DNA from: UBA7446 sp965657545
GTDB lineage: Bacteria > Bacteroidota > Bacteroidia > Flavobacteriales > Flavobacteriaceae
Reading direction: 5' to 3'
DNA length: 64,000 nt
Assembly: GCA_965657545.1 (NCBI GenBank)
Contig: CBFHOG010000008.1
Location: 1-64,000 of the forward strand
The position numbers and the translations under genes are program-made. The notes beneath the pieces were generated by a model. It searched no databases, was not told the DNA's origin, and was given only the letters and a program-made list of their open reading frames with translations. This document shows, in pieces, positions 50,645 to 60,153 of the stretch (its first letter is position 1; each line of letters begins with the position of its first letter).

Positions 50645-51628
50645 ATGGAAAAGAAGTTAAAAGCTGGTGTTTTGGGTGCAGGGCATTTAGGAAAAATCCA
50701 TTTGCGACTGTTACAAGAATCTAAAAAATATGATTTGATTGGATTTTTTGATGATAATCAATCTGTCAGAGAAAACATATCAAAAGAGTATGGATTCAAA
50801 TCGTTTGAATCTGTAGCAGAACTTATAGATGCAGTAGAAGTGGTAGATATCGTAACCCCGACGTTATATCATCATGAACTTGCTAAACAAGCGATTGAAA
50901 ATGGCAAACATATTTTTATTGAAAAACCCATAACACAAACCGTAGTACAAGCCGAGGAACTCATAGTACTTGCCGAAAAAAACAATGTTTTAGGTCAAGT
51001 GGGTCACGTAGAACGATTTAATCCTGCTTTTTTAGCAGTGAAAGATGAAATTCAGCAGAGCATGTTTATCGAAACTCATCGTTTAGCGGAATTTAATCCG
51101 CGCGGAACAGACGTTCCCGTTGTGTTGGATTTGATGATACACGATATCGATACGGTGTTAAGCGTTGTTAATTCTGGAGTAAAACATATTTCGGCGAGTG
51201 GCGTTTCTATTATCAGTGAAACACCCGATATTGCCAATGCAAGAATTGAATTTGAAAGCGGCTGTGTTGCAAATTTGACCGCAAGTAGAATTTCGTTGAA
51301 GAACATGCGAAAGGCACGCTTTTTCCAAAAAGACGCCTATATTTCGATAGACTATTTTACCAAAAAAGTAGAAGTAGTAAAAATGCATGATGCCCCCGAC
51401 GAGGTTGGCGATTTTGATATGGTACTTGAAAATGCCCAGGGAAAAAAGAAACGCATTTATTTTGATAATCCTGATGTTCCAGAAGTAAATGCCATATTAA
51501 TGGAACTTGAATGCTTCGCTGATGCTATTTCAAAAGGCTCTCCAGTCATTGTTCCACTAACCCAAGGAAAAAACGCCTTAGATGTAGCCCTACAAATCAC
51601 TGCGCTTGTTGAAAAATCATCATTATGA
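50645..51628 (+). CDS. Gfo/Idh/MocA-family oxidoreductase
   Basis: This 327-residue protein has an N-terminal Rossmann domain 'KAGVLGAGHLGKIHLRLL' and the family motif 'EKPITQTVVQAEEL', followed by a beta-sheet domain 'GQVGHVERFNPAF' with a likely active-site region 'HDIDTVLSV'. It would be NAD(P)-dependent, possibly acting on a sugar or cyclitol, but the substrate is unknown. It overlaps yggS by 4 bp (ATGA). Confidence 0.93.
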   Translation: MEKKLKAGVLGAGHLGKIHLRLLQESKKYDLIGFFDDNQSVRENISKEYGFKSFESVAELIDAVEVVDIVTPTLYHHELAKQAIENGKHIFIEKPITQTVVQAEELIVLAEKNNVLGQVGHVERFNPAFLAVKDEIQQSMFIETHRLAEFNPRGTDVPVVLDLMIHDIDTVLSVVNSGVKHISASGVSIISETPDIANARIEFESGCVANLTASRISLKNMRKARFFQKDAYISIDYFTKKVEVVKMHDAPDEVGDFDMVLENAQGKKKRIYFDNPDVPEVNAILMELECFADAISKGSPVIVPLTQGKNALDVALQITALVEKSSL

Positions 51629-52266
51629 TTGGGGAGCAAATCCAAAAACTGACGGAAGACTTACCGCAGGATGTAACACTTGTAGCCGTTTCCAAAACCA
51701 AACCAAACAGCGCTATTGAAGAAGCCTACAGCGTTGGGCATCGTGATTTTGGAGAAAACAAAGTACAAGAGCTCTGTCAAAAAGCCGAAGAACTTCCTAA
51801 CGATATTCGTTGGCATATGATTGGACATTTACAGCGTAATAAAGTCAAATATATTGCGCCTTTTGTACATCTTATTCATGGTGTTGATAGCGAAAGACTT
51901 TTAACAGAAATCAATAAACAAGGTGCTAAAAACAACCGTGTAATTGATGTCTTAATTCAACTTCATATTGCCGAGGAAAGTTCAAAATTTGGTTTTTCGT
52001 ATGAGGAAGCAGAAGCATTATTCACTAATCAGAACCAATTTCCAAATGTGCGAATTGTTGGACTTATGGGGATGGCTACTTTTACGGAAGACAAAACCCA
52101 CATCAAAAGAGAATTTGAAACACTCTCAACATTTTACAACACGTGGAAGGCTCAAAAAGATTTGTCGGTATTGTCTATGGGTATGAGTAACGACTACCCT
52201 ATTGCAATAGCTTCTGGTAGCAATATGATTCGTGTTGGGAGCCTTATTTTTGGACGAAGAAATTAA
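51625..52266 (+). CDS. yggS: YggS-family PLP homeostasis protein
   Basis: This is a small fold type III PLP-binding protein (213 residues) that buffers pyridoxal phosphate rather than catalysing a known reaction. The PLP lysine is in 'TLVAVSKTKPNSAIEEAY', with 'FGENKVQEL', 'WHMIGHLQRNK', 'GLMGMATF' and 'LSMGMSNDYPIAIASGSNMIRVG' as in the family. It is coupled to the oxidoreductase by a 4-bp overlap and followed after 3 bases by the exonuclease gene. Confidence 0.95.
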   Translation: MIGEQIQKLTEDLPQDVTLVAVSKTKPNSAIEEAYSVGHRDFGENKVQELCQKAEELPNDIRWHMIGHLQRNKVKYIAPFVHLIHGVDSERLLTEINKQGAKNNRVIDVLIQLHIAEESSKFGFSYEEAEALFTNQNQFPNVRIVGLMGMATFTEDKTHIKREFETLSTFYNTWKAQKDLSVLSMGMSNDYPIAIASGSNMIRVGSLIFGRRN

Positions 52267-52269
52267 AGT

Positions 52270-53643
52270 ATGTACGCAGTTGTTGATGTAGAAACCACCG
52301 GCGGGAAGTACAACGAAGAAGGAATTACAGAAATTGCCATTTTTAAGTATGATGGAAACAAAATTGTGGACCAATTTATTAGCCTTGTAAATCCAGAACG
52401 ACCCATTCAACCATTTGTGGCAAACCTCACAGGTATTAACGAAAAAATGTTGCGTAACGCACCTAAGTTTTATGAAGTTGCCAAGCGCATTGTAGAAATT
52501 ACTGAAGATTGTACCCTTGTAGCACACAATGCAAGTTTTGATTACCGTATGCTTTGTACTGAATTTAATCGATTGGGTTTTACGTATGAAAAACCTACAC
52601 TTTGTACCGTTTCTCTTTCCAAAATACTAATTCCAGAACAAGCATCCTATAAACTTGGAAAACTTGTTCGCTCGTTGGGTATTCCTCTAAGTGACCGTCA
52701 TCGTGCCGCTGGCGATGCCCGAGCTACTGTGAAACTCCTTAAATTATTATTAGACAAAGACACTGAAAAAAAAATTGTAAAGGAAGTGCTTCGCACAAAA
52801 GAGCAAGACCAAGTTTCACGCAAATTTTTACATTTGGTAGATCAAGCGAAAACTGTTACAGGCGTGTATTACCTGCATAATCAACAAGGAGATGTTATTT
52901 ATATTGGAAAAAGCACCAATATGAGAAAGCGCTTAAACCAGCACTTTACAGGGAAAAGTCGAAAAGCGTTAAAAATCCAATTGGAAACGCATAGTGTAAG
53001 CACCGAAGAGACAGGTAGTGAACTCATTGCCTTATTAAAAGAGGTAGATGAAATTCAACTACATAAGCCCAAACACAACAGAGTGCACAAAAACGACCGA
53101 ATACGATTTGGATTAGAAGAGGGTGTCACAAGTTTAGGTTATCGATTTCTGCGGATTGTACATGCGCAAGACGGCATTCCCTATGTCACCACATTTAAAA
53201 ATTTAAACAACGCTCGAAAAACATTGTATTTTTTCGCACAGAAATACACACTTTGCCTAAAATTAGTGGGATTGGAATCTCCAAAAAACGCATGTTCGCA
53301 TGAACAAATCAATCAATGTTTGGGTGCTTGTATAGAAAAGGAAACTGCAGAGCAATATAACAATCGCGTACAGCAATGCATAGACAGGTTGAGTTTTCAA
53401 TCCCCAAATATGTTGCTCATAGACAAGGGAAGAACACATGACGAGCGTAGTATTGTCCTTATACAAGACAATGAGTATAAGGGTTTTGGATTTGTGAGTC
53501 TAAATTATCAACTCACAAACATGGATATGATCAATACGCTAATTACCCCCATGAAAAACTCACGTGCTGCAAGACATATTATTCAGCAATTTGTGCGAAA
53601 AAACAAGGTTAAAGAAATTGTAAATTTGGATGAAACGCCCTAA
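52270..53643 (+). CDS. DnaQ-like exonuclease fused to a GIY-YIG (Cho/UvrC-like) nuclease
   Basis: The N-terminal part (residues 1-165) is a DEDDh 3'-5' exonuclease with 'VVDVETTGG' (D6, E8), 'AHNASFDYRML' (D91) and 'HRAAGDARAT' (H144, D149). From residue 198 a GIY-YIG domain follows: 'GVYYLHNQQGDVIYIGKSTNMRKRLNQH', which is like the N-terminal nuclease of UvrC and of Cho. The last 200 residues contain UvrC-like stretches and four cysteines. Such fusions are reported as exonuclease-Cho hybrids in some bacteria. It overlaps miaA by 14 bp. A role in repair incision is inferred. Confidence 0.92.
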   Translation: MYAVVDVETTGGKYNEEGITEIAIFKYDGNKIVDQFISLVNPERPIQPFVANLTGINEKMLRNAPKFYEVAKRIVEITEDCTLVAHNASFDYRMLCTEFNRLGFTYEKPTLCTVSLSKILIPEQASYKLGKLVRSLGIPLSDRHRAAGDARATVKLLKLLLDKDTEKKIVKEVLRTKEQDQVSRKFLHLVDQAKTVTGVYYLHNQQGDVIYIGKSTNMRKRLNQHFTGKSRKALKIQLETHSVSTEETGSELIALLKEVDEIQLHKPKHNRVHKNDRIRFGLEEGVTSLGYRFLRIVHAQDGIPYVTTFKNLNNARKTLYFFAQKYTLCLKLVGLESPKNACSHEQINQCLGACIEKETAEQYNNRVQQCIDRLSFQSPNMLLIDKGRTHDERSIVLIQDNEYKGFGFVSLNYQLTNMDMINTLITPMKNSRAARHIIQQFVRKNKVKEIVNLDETP

Positions 53644-54544
53644 ACTTATAACCATTTCTGGGCCAACAGCCATTGGCAAAACTTCTTTTGCGGTGACTTT
53701 AGCAAAACAATTGGGATGTCCTATACTTTCAAGCGACGCACGTCAATTTTTTAAAGAGATGGAAATTGGAACAGCTGTACCCACAGCCGCCGAACAACAG
53801 GGTGTACAACATTATTTTATTCAACATAAAAGCATACATGACCCCTACTCTGTTGGAGATTTTGAGAAAGATGCAATTAAGCTGCTTACGACCCTGTTCA
53901 AAAGCTTTGAAGTGGTGATTTTAGTTGGAGGTTCAAACCTATATACAGAAGCAGTTGTTTATGGGTTAGATATATTTCCCGATGTGTCAGAAGCCATTTC
54001 TGAAATGTGGCAAAAGGCATATAGCACTCATGGTCTAGCATATTTGCAAGAAGAGCTTAAACGTTTAGATCCCAAATATTTCGAAATTGTTGATACGCAA
54101 AATCACGTCAGATTATTACGAGCATTAGGCGTCTGTACAGCCTCAGGAAAACCGTATTCATCTTTCTTGGGACAACCCAAAAAACCACGTTCTTTTGACA
54201 CCGTTTCTATTGAACTTACAATGAGCCGAGAAAAAATATACGATCGCATTAATAGACGCGTGGATATGATGATAGAAAACGGATTGGTCCAAGAGGTAAA
54301 AACATTATTACCCTATAAAAACCTCAATGCACTACAAACGGTTGGCTACCGAGAACTACTGCCCTATTTTGAGGGAAAACAATCTTTGGAAGAAAGCATA
54401 GAAAATATCAAAACAAATACAAGAAGATTTGCCAAACGCCAACTTACATGGCTTCGCAATCACCCTGTACAATTTAAACTGCCTTATAATACAGCAATCG
54501 ATAAGCTGCTCGTTCAGGAACTAGGCCTTGAAAAAAGCGTCTAG
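53630..54544 (+). CDS. miaA: tRNA dimethylallyltransferase MiaA
   Basis: MiaA adds an isopentenyl group to A37 of tRNAs that read UNN codons. Marks: P-loop 'ISGPTAIGKTSFAV', 'LSSDARQFFKEMEIGTAVP', 'VGGSNLYTEAVVYG' and the C-terminal 'VGYRELLPYFEGKQSLEESIENIKTNTRRFAKRQLTWLRN'. At 304 residues it is a normal length. The start lies 14 bp inside the exonuclease gene. Its end runs 24 bp over the convergent purC gene. Confidence 0.97.
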   Translation: MKRPKLITISGPTAIGKTSFAVTLAKQLGCPILSSDARQFFKEMEIGTAVPTAAEQQGVQHYFIQHKSIHDPYSVGDFEKDAIKLLTTLFKSFEVVILVGGSNLYTEAVVYGLDIFPDVSEAISEMWQKAYSTHGLAYLQEELKRLDPKYFEIVDTQNHVRLLRALGVCTASGKPYSSFLGQPKKPRSFDTVSIELTMSREKIYDRINRRVDMMIENGLVQEVKTLLPYKNLNALQTVGYRELLPYFEGKQSLEESIENIKTNTRRFAKRQLTWLRNHPVQFKLPYNTAIDKLLVQELGLEKSV

Positions 54545-55471
54545 ATTTTGCTGTATCCGGCTTGAAACATTCGAGAGGTCAGCTTTCTGAAAAGTATTTC
54601 CTGTAATGTGTTCATATAGTTCAATATAGCGCTCAGAGACAGAAGCAATATAAGCTTCAGACATGTCGGGTAGTTGTTGGCCTGGCTTTCCTTGAAAGTC
54701 ATGCTCGATTAACCAACGGCGTACAAATTCTTTTGACAATTGACGCTGTGGCTCCCCTTTTTCTTGACGCGCTTGATATCCATCTGCATAAAAATACCGT
54801 GAGGAATCTGGTGTATGAATTTCATCAATTAATATAATATTCCCATCCGTGTCTTTTCCAAATTCGTATTTGGTATCAACCAGAATTAGACCTTGCGCAG
54901 CAGCCATTTCGGTTCCTCTAGCAAATAAAGCCCTGGTATAATGTGCTAATTGATCGTATTCTTCCGCAGTAACAATTTTTCTTTCGATGAGTTCTGCGGG
55001 GGTAATATCTTCATCGTGGTCGCCTTGTTCAGCTTTTGTAGCTGGTGTGATGAGTGGTTCTGGAAACATATCATTTTCACGCATTCCCTCTGGCATGGCT
55101 GCACCGCACAATGAACGTTTACCTAAGGTATATTCTCTGGCAGCATGACCTGCTAAATAACCTCGAATCACCATTTCAACTTTTAATGGCTCGCAAGATT
55201 TTCCTACAGCTACATTTGGGTCGGGAGTAGCTACAAGCCAGTTTGGTACAATGTCTGCGGTTGCAGCTAGCATATGAGCTGCAATTTGGTTTAAAATTTG
55301 CCCTTTATACGGAATGCCTTTTGGCATGACAACATCAAAAGCTGAAAGACGATCCGTGGCAACCATGACCAGCATATCATTTTCTAAGGCATAAACCTCA
55401 CGTACTTTACCCGTGTATTTAGATTTCAAACCTCTTAGGTTTAAATCGGAATGCATCAGTGTTTGCATCAT
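54521..55471 (-). CDS. purC: SAICAR synthetase PurC
   Basis: PurC joins CAIR and aspartate in de novo purine synthesis. Marks: 'GKVREVYALENDMLVMVATDRLSAFDVVMPKGIPYKG', 'VEMVIRGYLAGHA' and 'LILVDTKYEFGKDTDGNIILIDEIHTPDSSRYFYADGY'. I place the start at ATG 55471, giving about 316 residues and no overlap with phoH; the frame is open to 55507, which would overlap phoH by 35 bp. Confidence 0.95.
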   Translation of the reverse strand: MMQTLMHSDLNLRGLKSKYTGKVREVYALENDMLVMVATDRLSAFDVVMPKGIPYKGQILNQIAAHMLAATADIVPNWLVATPDPNVAVGKSCEPLKVEMVIRGYLAGHAAREYTLGKRSLCGAAMPEGMRENDMFPEPLITPATKAEQGDHDEDITPAELIERKIVTAEEYDQLAHYTRALFARGTEMAAAQGLILVDTKYEFGKDTDGNIILIDEIHTPDSSRYFYADGYQARQEKGEPQRQLSKEFVRRWLIEHDFQGKPGQQLPDMSEAYIASVSERYIELYEHITGNTFQKADLSNVSSRIQQNLDAFFKA

Positions 55472-55472
55472 A

Positions 55473-56462
55473 TTAGTTGTGGTGTTCTGTTTGTTTGTAA
55501 GCGTCAATTACCTTTTTAACCAATCGGTGTCGAATAACATCTTTATCATCTAAATAAATCATACCAATACCCTTAACATTTCCCAACACAAGAATTGCTT
55601 CTTTTAAGCCTGAAATTACACGGCGAGGCAAATCGATTTGACCAGGGTCACCAGTAATCATAAACTTGGCGTTTTTGCCCATGCGCGTCAAAAACATTTT
55701 CATTTGGTTGTGAGTGGTATTTTGTGCCTCATCTAAAATTACAAAGGCATTATCAAGTGTTCTCCCACGCATAAAAGCCATTGGCGCAATTTGAATAATG
55801 CCATTTTCAATATAATGATCGAGTTTTTCATTGGGAATCATATCACGTAATGCATCGTAAAGGGGTTGCATATACGGATCTAATTTTTCTTTTAAGTCCC
55901 CTGGAAGAAAACCCAAATTTTCACCTGCTTCAACAGCTGGACGAGTCAAAATAATTCTTTTAACTTGTTTATTTTTCAATGCTTTAACAGCCAACGCAAC
56001 TCCGGTATAGGTTTTGCCAGTACCCGCAGGTCCAACAGCAAAAACCATATCGTTTTTAGTCATGGCATCTACAAGCTTGGCTTGGTTTTGGGTTTGTGCT
56101 TTAATAATTTTTCCGCCAACACCGTGTAAAATTACTTTGTTGTCGTCTGGGTCTAAGCCAAAATTATCTTCTTCGTCGCTCTCTAAAATTTGCTGAACCG
56201 TTTCGCCATTAAGTGAATTGTATTTTCCGTAGTGTGACACAAGTCTATCAACTTGTTTTTCAAATACTTCCAGTAAATCTTCTTCCCCAAAAGCGGTGAT
56301 TTTATTTCCGCGAACCACTATTTTTATTTTAGGGAAATACTTTTTTAAAAGAGCGATGTTTTTGTTGTTTTTCCCTCCGTAGAACTCGGTTGGATTAACC
56401 TCGGCTAACTCGATTGCAATTTCGTTCAAATGTGTGTTTTTAAATAATAAGCCCGAAGGCAC
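55473..56462 (-). CDS. phoH: PhoH family P-loop ATPase
   Basis: This 329-residue PhoH-like ATPase has Walker A 'GPAGTGKTYTG', Walker B 'FVILDEAQNTT' and 'GDPGQIDLP'. The most N-terminal codon is GTG 56462; an in-frame TTG at 56429 ('NEIAIELAEVNPTEFYGG') matches the usual family start and may be the true one. An intact KH-like N-terminal part (about residues 20-90) is present. It is associated with RNA metabolism but no reaction is known. Upstream, minus-strand TAATTTTG sits in the divergent gap before the SAM hydrolase gene. Confidence 0.93.
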   Translation of the reverse strand: MPSGLLFKNTHLNEIAIELAEVNPTEFYGGKNNKNIALLKKYFPKIKIVVRGNKITAFGEEDLLEVFEKQVDRLVSHYGKYNSLNGETVQQILESDEEDNFGLDPDDNKVILHGVGGKIIKAQTQNQAKLVDAMTKNDMVFAVGPAGTGKTYTGVALAVKALKNKQVKRIILTRPAVEAGENLGFLPGDLKEKLDPYMQPLYDALRDMIPNEKLDHYIENGIIQIAPMAFMRGRTLDNAFVILDEAQNTTHNQMKMFLTRMGKNAKFMITGDPGQIDLPRRVISGLKEAILVLGNVKGIGMIYLDDKDVIRHRLVKKVIDAYKQTEHHN

Positions 56463-56530
56463 TGAATTTTGGTAACTTTGTATTCAAAATTAAGCAATTT
56501 TTAGCTTGATAAATTAAGTTAAGGTTATTT

Positions 56531-57355
56531 ATGGCGCTAATAACGCTCACAACTGATTTTGGTTTGCAAGATGCCTATGTTGCTGGGCTAAAAGCAAAAT
56601 TATATCAACAACTTGAATCCCCGCAAATTGTTGATATTGCCCACCTAATTGATCCATTTCATATTGGGCAAACTGCTTATATCGTACGGTCGGTTTATCG
56701 TGATTTCCCAGAAAAAAGCATTCACTTTATCGGGGTAGATTTTACAAAGACACCAGAGCAAGAACTCATTATCGCCTTGCTAAATGACCATTATTTTGTT
56801 TGTGCTGACAACGGCTTTTTATCACTTTTAGAACCTGAAATTAATCCGTCAGACTGTATTAGAATACACCTGCCACAGACCAAAACTCTCGACAAAGCCA
56901 TTGAAGCCATAGCGCATTTACACAGAGGTGGTGGGCTTAGTGTTATAGGAACACCAATACAAAAACCAAGAGAGCGTACCCAACACATGCCCTTGGTGAA
57001 TCCGCAAAAGAATGAAATTCACGGTCATGTACTTCACGTAGATCGATATGGGAATGTGATTACCAATATCACAAGAAAATTATTTGACCGCATCAGAGAT
57101 AAGCGCGCATTTGTGATTCACGCTCGAAACCATAGTTTTGAACAGGTTTACAACGACTACCATGAAGTTATACGCTATGATGTTCCAAAGCAAAACCGCG
57201 AGGAAGATGGAAAAAAATTAGCACTATTTAACAGTCAAGACCATTTAGAACTTGCTATTTATAAGGGAAATCCTAACTATGGTGGAGGTGCAAGTACGTT
57301 ATTTGGGTTATCGTTTTTAGATCCTATCCGCGTAGCGTTCATAAATGATTACTAG
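56531..57355 (+). CDS. SAM hydroxide adenosyltransferase (DUF62)
   Basis: This 274-residue protein resembles the SAM-dependent chlorinase/fluorinase fold family whose ordinary members hydrolyse S-adenosylmethionine to adenosine and methionine. Marks: 'ITLTTDFGLQDAYVAGLKAKL' (start motif), 'GQTAYIVRSVYRDFPEKSIHFIGVD', 'NDHYFVCADNGFLSLL', 'VLHVDRYGNVITNI' and the C-terminal 'GGASTLFGLSFLDPIRV'. There is no sign of a halogenation-specific insertion. A TAACTTTG (56473-56480) is upstream. Confidence 0.93.
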   Translation: MALITLTTDFGLQDAYVAGLKAKLYQQLESPQIVDIAHLIDPFHIGQTAYIVRSVYRDFPEKSIHFIGVDFTKTPEQELIIALLNDHYFVCADNGFLSLLEPEINPSDCIRIHLPQTKTLDKAIEAIAHLHRGGGLSVIGTPIQKPRERTQHMPLVNPQKNEIHGHVLHVDRYGNVITNITRKLFDRIRDKRAFVIHARNHSFEQVYNDYHEVIRYDVPKQNREEDGKKLALFNSQDHLELAIYKGNPNYGGGASTLFGLSFLDPIRVAFINDY

Positions 57356-57394
57356 CTGTTAATAAATTTGTTTTAGGTTGGTAAATCGAAACAA

Positions 57395-57402
57395 TATATT
57401 TG
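57395..57402 (+). promoter_or_regulatory. -7-like element before dnaN
   Basis: TATATTTG fits TAnnTTTG and is 18 bases before the dnaN start. A TTTG at 57367-57370 leaves a 24-base spacer, longer than the ideal 19. dnaN therefore has a plausible but imperfect promoter. Confidence 0.35.
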
Positions 57403-57420
57403 TAGTTAAACAAACGCATT

Positions 57421-58539
57421 ATGAACTTCATAGTATCCAGTACGCAATTGCTACGTCAGCTCCAGACCCTAAGCGGCGTTTTAAACAGTAGCAATACCTT
57501 ACCCATTTTAGACCACATATTATTTGAACTGTATCCTGGGCAGTTGCGTCTTACCGCAACAGACTTAGAAACTACCATAAGTGCATCTCTTCAAGTTGAA
57601 GCAACACAAGAAGGTAAAATTGCAATACCCGCTCGACTTCTTTTAGACACGCTAAAAACATTTCCAGAGCAACCATTAACATTTTCGCAAGCAGACAACA
57701 ATACCCTTGAAATAAGTTCAGACCAAGGTAAGTATGCACTTGCGTATGCCAATGCAGATGAGTTTCCGCAAGCAGCTGATGTTACAGATGCGTCAAGCGT
57801 CAGCATACAGGGCGATACCTTAGCTACCGCCATTACAAATACCATTTTTGCAAGTGGAAACGATGACTTACGTCCCGTAATGAGTGGTGTGTTTTTTCAA
57901 CTTTCCTCTAGTGGATTGACGTTTGTTGCAACAGATGCACACAAACTTGTAAAGTATGAAAGATCAGATTTGGTAGCGCCAGAAACGGCAGAATTTATCA
58001 TGCCAAAAAAACCTTTGAACTTGCTTAAGTCTGTTTTATTGGGAAGTGAAGCTGAGGTTAAGATAGATTACAATTCTAGTAACGTACAGTTCTCTTTTGA
58101 AAACACGGTTCTTATATGTCGATTAATTGACGGAAAATATCCCAACTACGAAGCGGTAATCCCAAAAGAAAATCCCAACGTGATGAGTATTAATCGCGTT
58201 CAATTTCTAAATACGGTTAAACGTGTGAGTATTTTCTCAAACAAAACGACGCACCAAATAAGATTGCGTATTGCAGGTGCAGAACTACATATTTCTGCTG
58301 AAGATATAGATTACAGCAATAAAGCGGAAGAACGTTTAGCATGTTCTTACCAAGGCGACGATATGCAAATCGGCTTTAATGCAAGGTTTTTGACAGAAAT
58401 GCTTAGCAATCTTAATTCCGAAGAAATTCAACTTGAGTTATCACTGCCTAACAGAGCAGGGATAATTACTCCAGTAGATGGATCAGAAGAGGGCGAGCAA
58501 GTTACCATGCTAGTCATGCCCGTAATGCTCAACAATTAA
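57421..58539 (+). CDS. dnaN: DNA polymerase III beta sliding clamp
   Basis: DnaN is the ring that keeps the replicase on DNA. The 372-residue protein has three repeats of the clamp fold: 'MNFIVSSTQLLRQLQTLSGVLNSSNTLPILDHILFEL', 'SGVFFQLSSSGLTFVATDAHKLVKYE' and the C-terminal 'FNARFLTEMLSNLNSEEIQLELSLPNRAGIITPVDGSEEGEQVTMLVMPVML'. Neither dnaA nor recF is next to it; it lies between a SAM hydrolase and gapN, so this is not the usual origin neighbourhood. Confidence 0.97.
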   Translation: MNFIVSSTQLLRQLQTLSGVLNSSNTLPILDHILFELYPGQLRLTATDLETTISASLQVEATQEGKIAIPARLLLDTLKTFPEQPLTFSQADNNTLEISSDQGKYALAYANADEFPQAADVTDASSVSIQGDTLATAITNTIFASGNDDLRPVMSGVFFQLSSSGLTFVATDAHKLVKYERSDLVAPETAEFIMPKKPLNLLKSVLLGSEAEVKIDYNSSNVQFSFENTVLICRLIDGKYPNYEAVIPKENPNVMSINRVQFLNTVKRVSIFSNKTTHQIRLRIAGAELHISAEDIDYSNKAEERLACSYQGDDMQIGFNARFLTEMLSNLNSEEIQLELSLPNRAGIITPVDGSEEGEQVTMLVMPVMLNN

Positions 58540-58540
58540 A

Positions 58541-60124
58541 CTAGAGCATATAATCTGTGCTGATAAAGTTAGATTTGTGTGAGTCTAGCAATTCACGCAA
58601 AATCTCTTTATTGCTATCGGTATCTTTTGTGGCTAAGAAGGTTCTAATGGAGAATGACCTCAACGCATCTCGAACGCTAAGCGTACTTACCGCAGAATCT
58701 TTTCTCCCTGTAAATGGATACACATCTGGACCTCTTTGACAAGAACTATTCAAGTTTACACGACAAACAAGGTTAGCTAGTGTATCAATCAGCGGACCTA
58801 GCTTTTCTATGTCTTTACCAAATAGACTTACCTGTTGACCATAGGAAGAAGCTGCCATATCATCTAAAGGAGTGTCAATATCAGCAAAAGACATCACAGG
58901 AATCACAGGCCCAAATTGCTCTTCCTCATAAACACGCATATCGCGTGTTACAGGATATAAAACGGCAGGGAAAATATAATTTTCTGTACGTTCACCCCCA
59001 CGTGGATTTAGCACTTTTGCGCCTTTCGCTTTTGCATCATCGATAAGCTCTTGAATATAGTCTGGCTTGTTGGGTTCTGGAAGTGGTGTTAACAATGTGT
59101 TATCCCATGGCATACCCAACTGAAGTGCATCAACCGCTTTGGTGAATTTGGATAAGAATTCTTCCCTAACCTCTTCATGAACATATAAAATCTTTAAAGC
59201 TGTACAGCGTTGCCCATTAAACGATAAGGTTCCTGCAATACATTCCTGAACAGTTTTGTCCATATCAGCATTAGGTAAAATAATGGCTGGATTTTTAGCC
59301 TCCAAACCTAAAACTAAACGGAGCCTATTCTTTTTTGGGTGTAAGTCTTGTAACGAAAGTGCTGAAGTACTGTGTCCAATAAGTGCTAACACATCTATTT
59401 CACCAGTTTTCATGATAGGTGTAGCAATGGTACGCCCACGTCCAAAAACAATATTAACAACACCAGGAGGAAAACTTTCCTTAAATGCTTTAAGCAGTGG
59501 AGCAATAAGCAACACACCGTGTTTGGCCGGCTTAAAAACAGCTGTGTTCCCCATAATAATGGCAGGAATTAGCAACGCAAATGTTTCATTTAGCGGATAA
59601 TTGTAAGGGCCAAGACAAAGTACAACTCCAATAGGTCCACGGCGAATATGTGCAAACACTCCTCCGTGATTGTGAAACTTAGCGCTGTCTCGGTCAATAT
59701 CTTTATACTCGTTAATAGTATCAACGATATAATCCACCGTACGATCAAATTCCTTTTCGGAGTCTTTTAAGTTTTTGCCAATTTCCCACATCAACAATTT
59801 AACAATCGTGTCGCGTTGTATTTTCATGAGCGTAACAAAACGCTCCATGCAGGCAATACGGTCGGCAACTTTCATTGTTGGCCACTCCCCTTTTCCTTTG
59901 TCAAATGCGTTTGATGCTGCATCTAATGCTTTTAATGCATGTGCCTCGTCCATGTTTGGAACCGAACCCAAATACGTAGGAGCAAGTGTACCTGCTGCAT
60001 TAGGTGTGTGAATCGTAGAATGAACGTCTGCTGTTGGGCCATCCCAAAGTGTGAGTTCTCCGTTGATTAAAAAACTGTTGTGGTGAAATGGGGAATCGAT
60101 TGAATACTCTTTTGGTATATTCAT
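58541..60124 (-). CDS. gapN: NADP-dependent glyceraldehyde-3-phosphate dehydrogenase (GapN)
   Basis: This non-phosphorylating GAPDH makes 3-phosphoglycerate and NADPH in one step. Aldehyde dehydrogenase marks: 'GPYNYPLNETFALLIPAIIMGNTAVFKPAKHG', catalytic Glu in 'LVLGLEAKNPAI' and catalytic Cys in 'FNGQRCTALK'. At about 528 residues it is slightly longer than typical GapN. I use ATG 60124, because the -7 element TAATTTTG (60153-60146) would put the transcript start after the alternative start at 60148. Confidence 0.92.
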   Translation of the reverse strand: MNIPKEYSIDSPFHHNSFLINGELTLWDGPTADVHSTIHTPNAAGTLAPTYLGSVPNMDEAHALKALDAASNAFDKGKGEWPTMKVADRIACMERFVTLMKIQRDTIVKLLMWEIGKNLKDSEKEFDRTVDYIVDTINEYKDIDRDSAKFHNHGGVFAHIRRGPIGVVLCLGPYNYPLNETFALLIPAIIMGNTAVFKPAKHGVLLIAPLLKAFKESFPPGVVNIVFGRGRTIATPIMKTGEIDVLALIGHSTSALSLQDLHPKKNRLRLVLGLEAKNPAIILPNADMDKTVQECIAGTLSFNGQRCTALKILYVHEEVREEFLSKFTKAVDALQLGMPWDNTLLTPLPEPNKPDYIQELIDDAKAKGAKVLNPRGGERTENYIFPAVLYPVTRDMRVYEEEQFGPVIPVMSFADIDTPLDDMAASSYGQQVSLFGKDIEKLGPLIDTLANLVCRVNLNSSCQRGPDVYPFTGRKDSAVSTLSVRDALRSFSIRTFLATKDTDSNKEILRELLDSHKSNFISTDYML

Positions 60125-60145
60125 GTTTAAATTTTCATAGCGTTG

Positions 60146-60153
60146 CAAAATTA
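60146..60153 (-). promoter_or_regulatory. -7 element for gapN at the end of ilvA
   Basis: TAATTTTG on the minus strand lies across the ilvA stop region and 21 bases before the chosen gapN start. It may give gapN its own transcript besides read-through from the ilv operon. No TTG at the -33 position was found. Confidence 0.4.
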
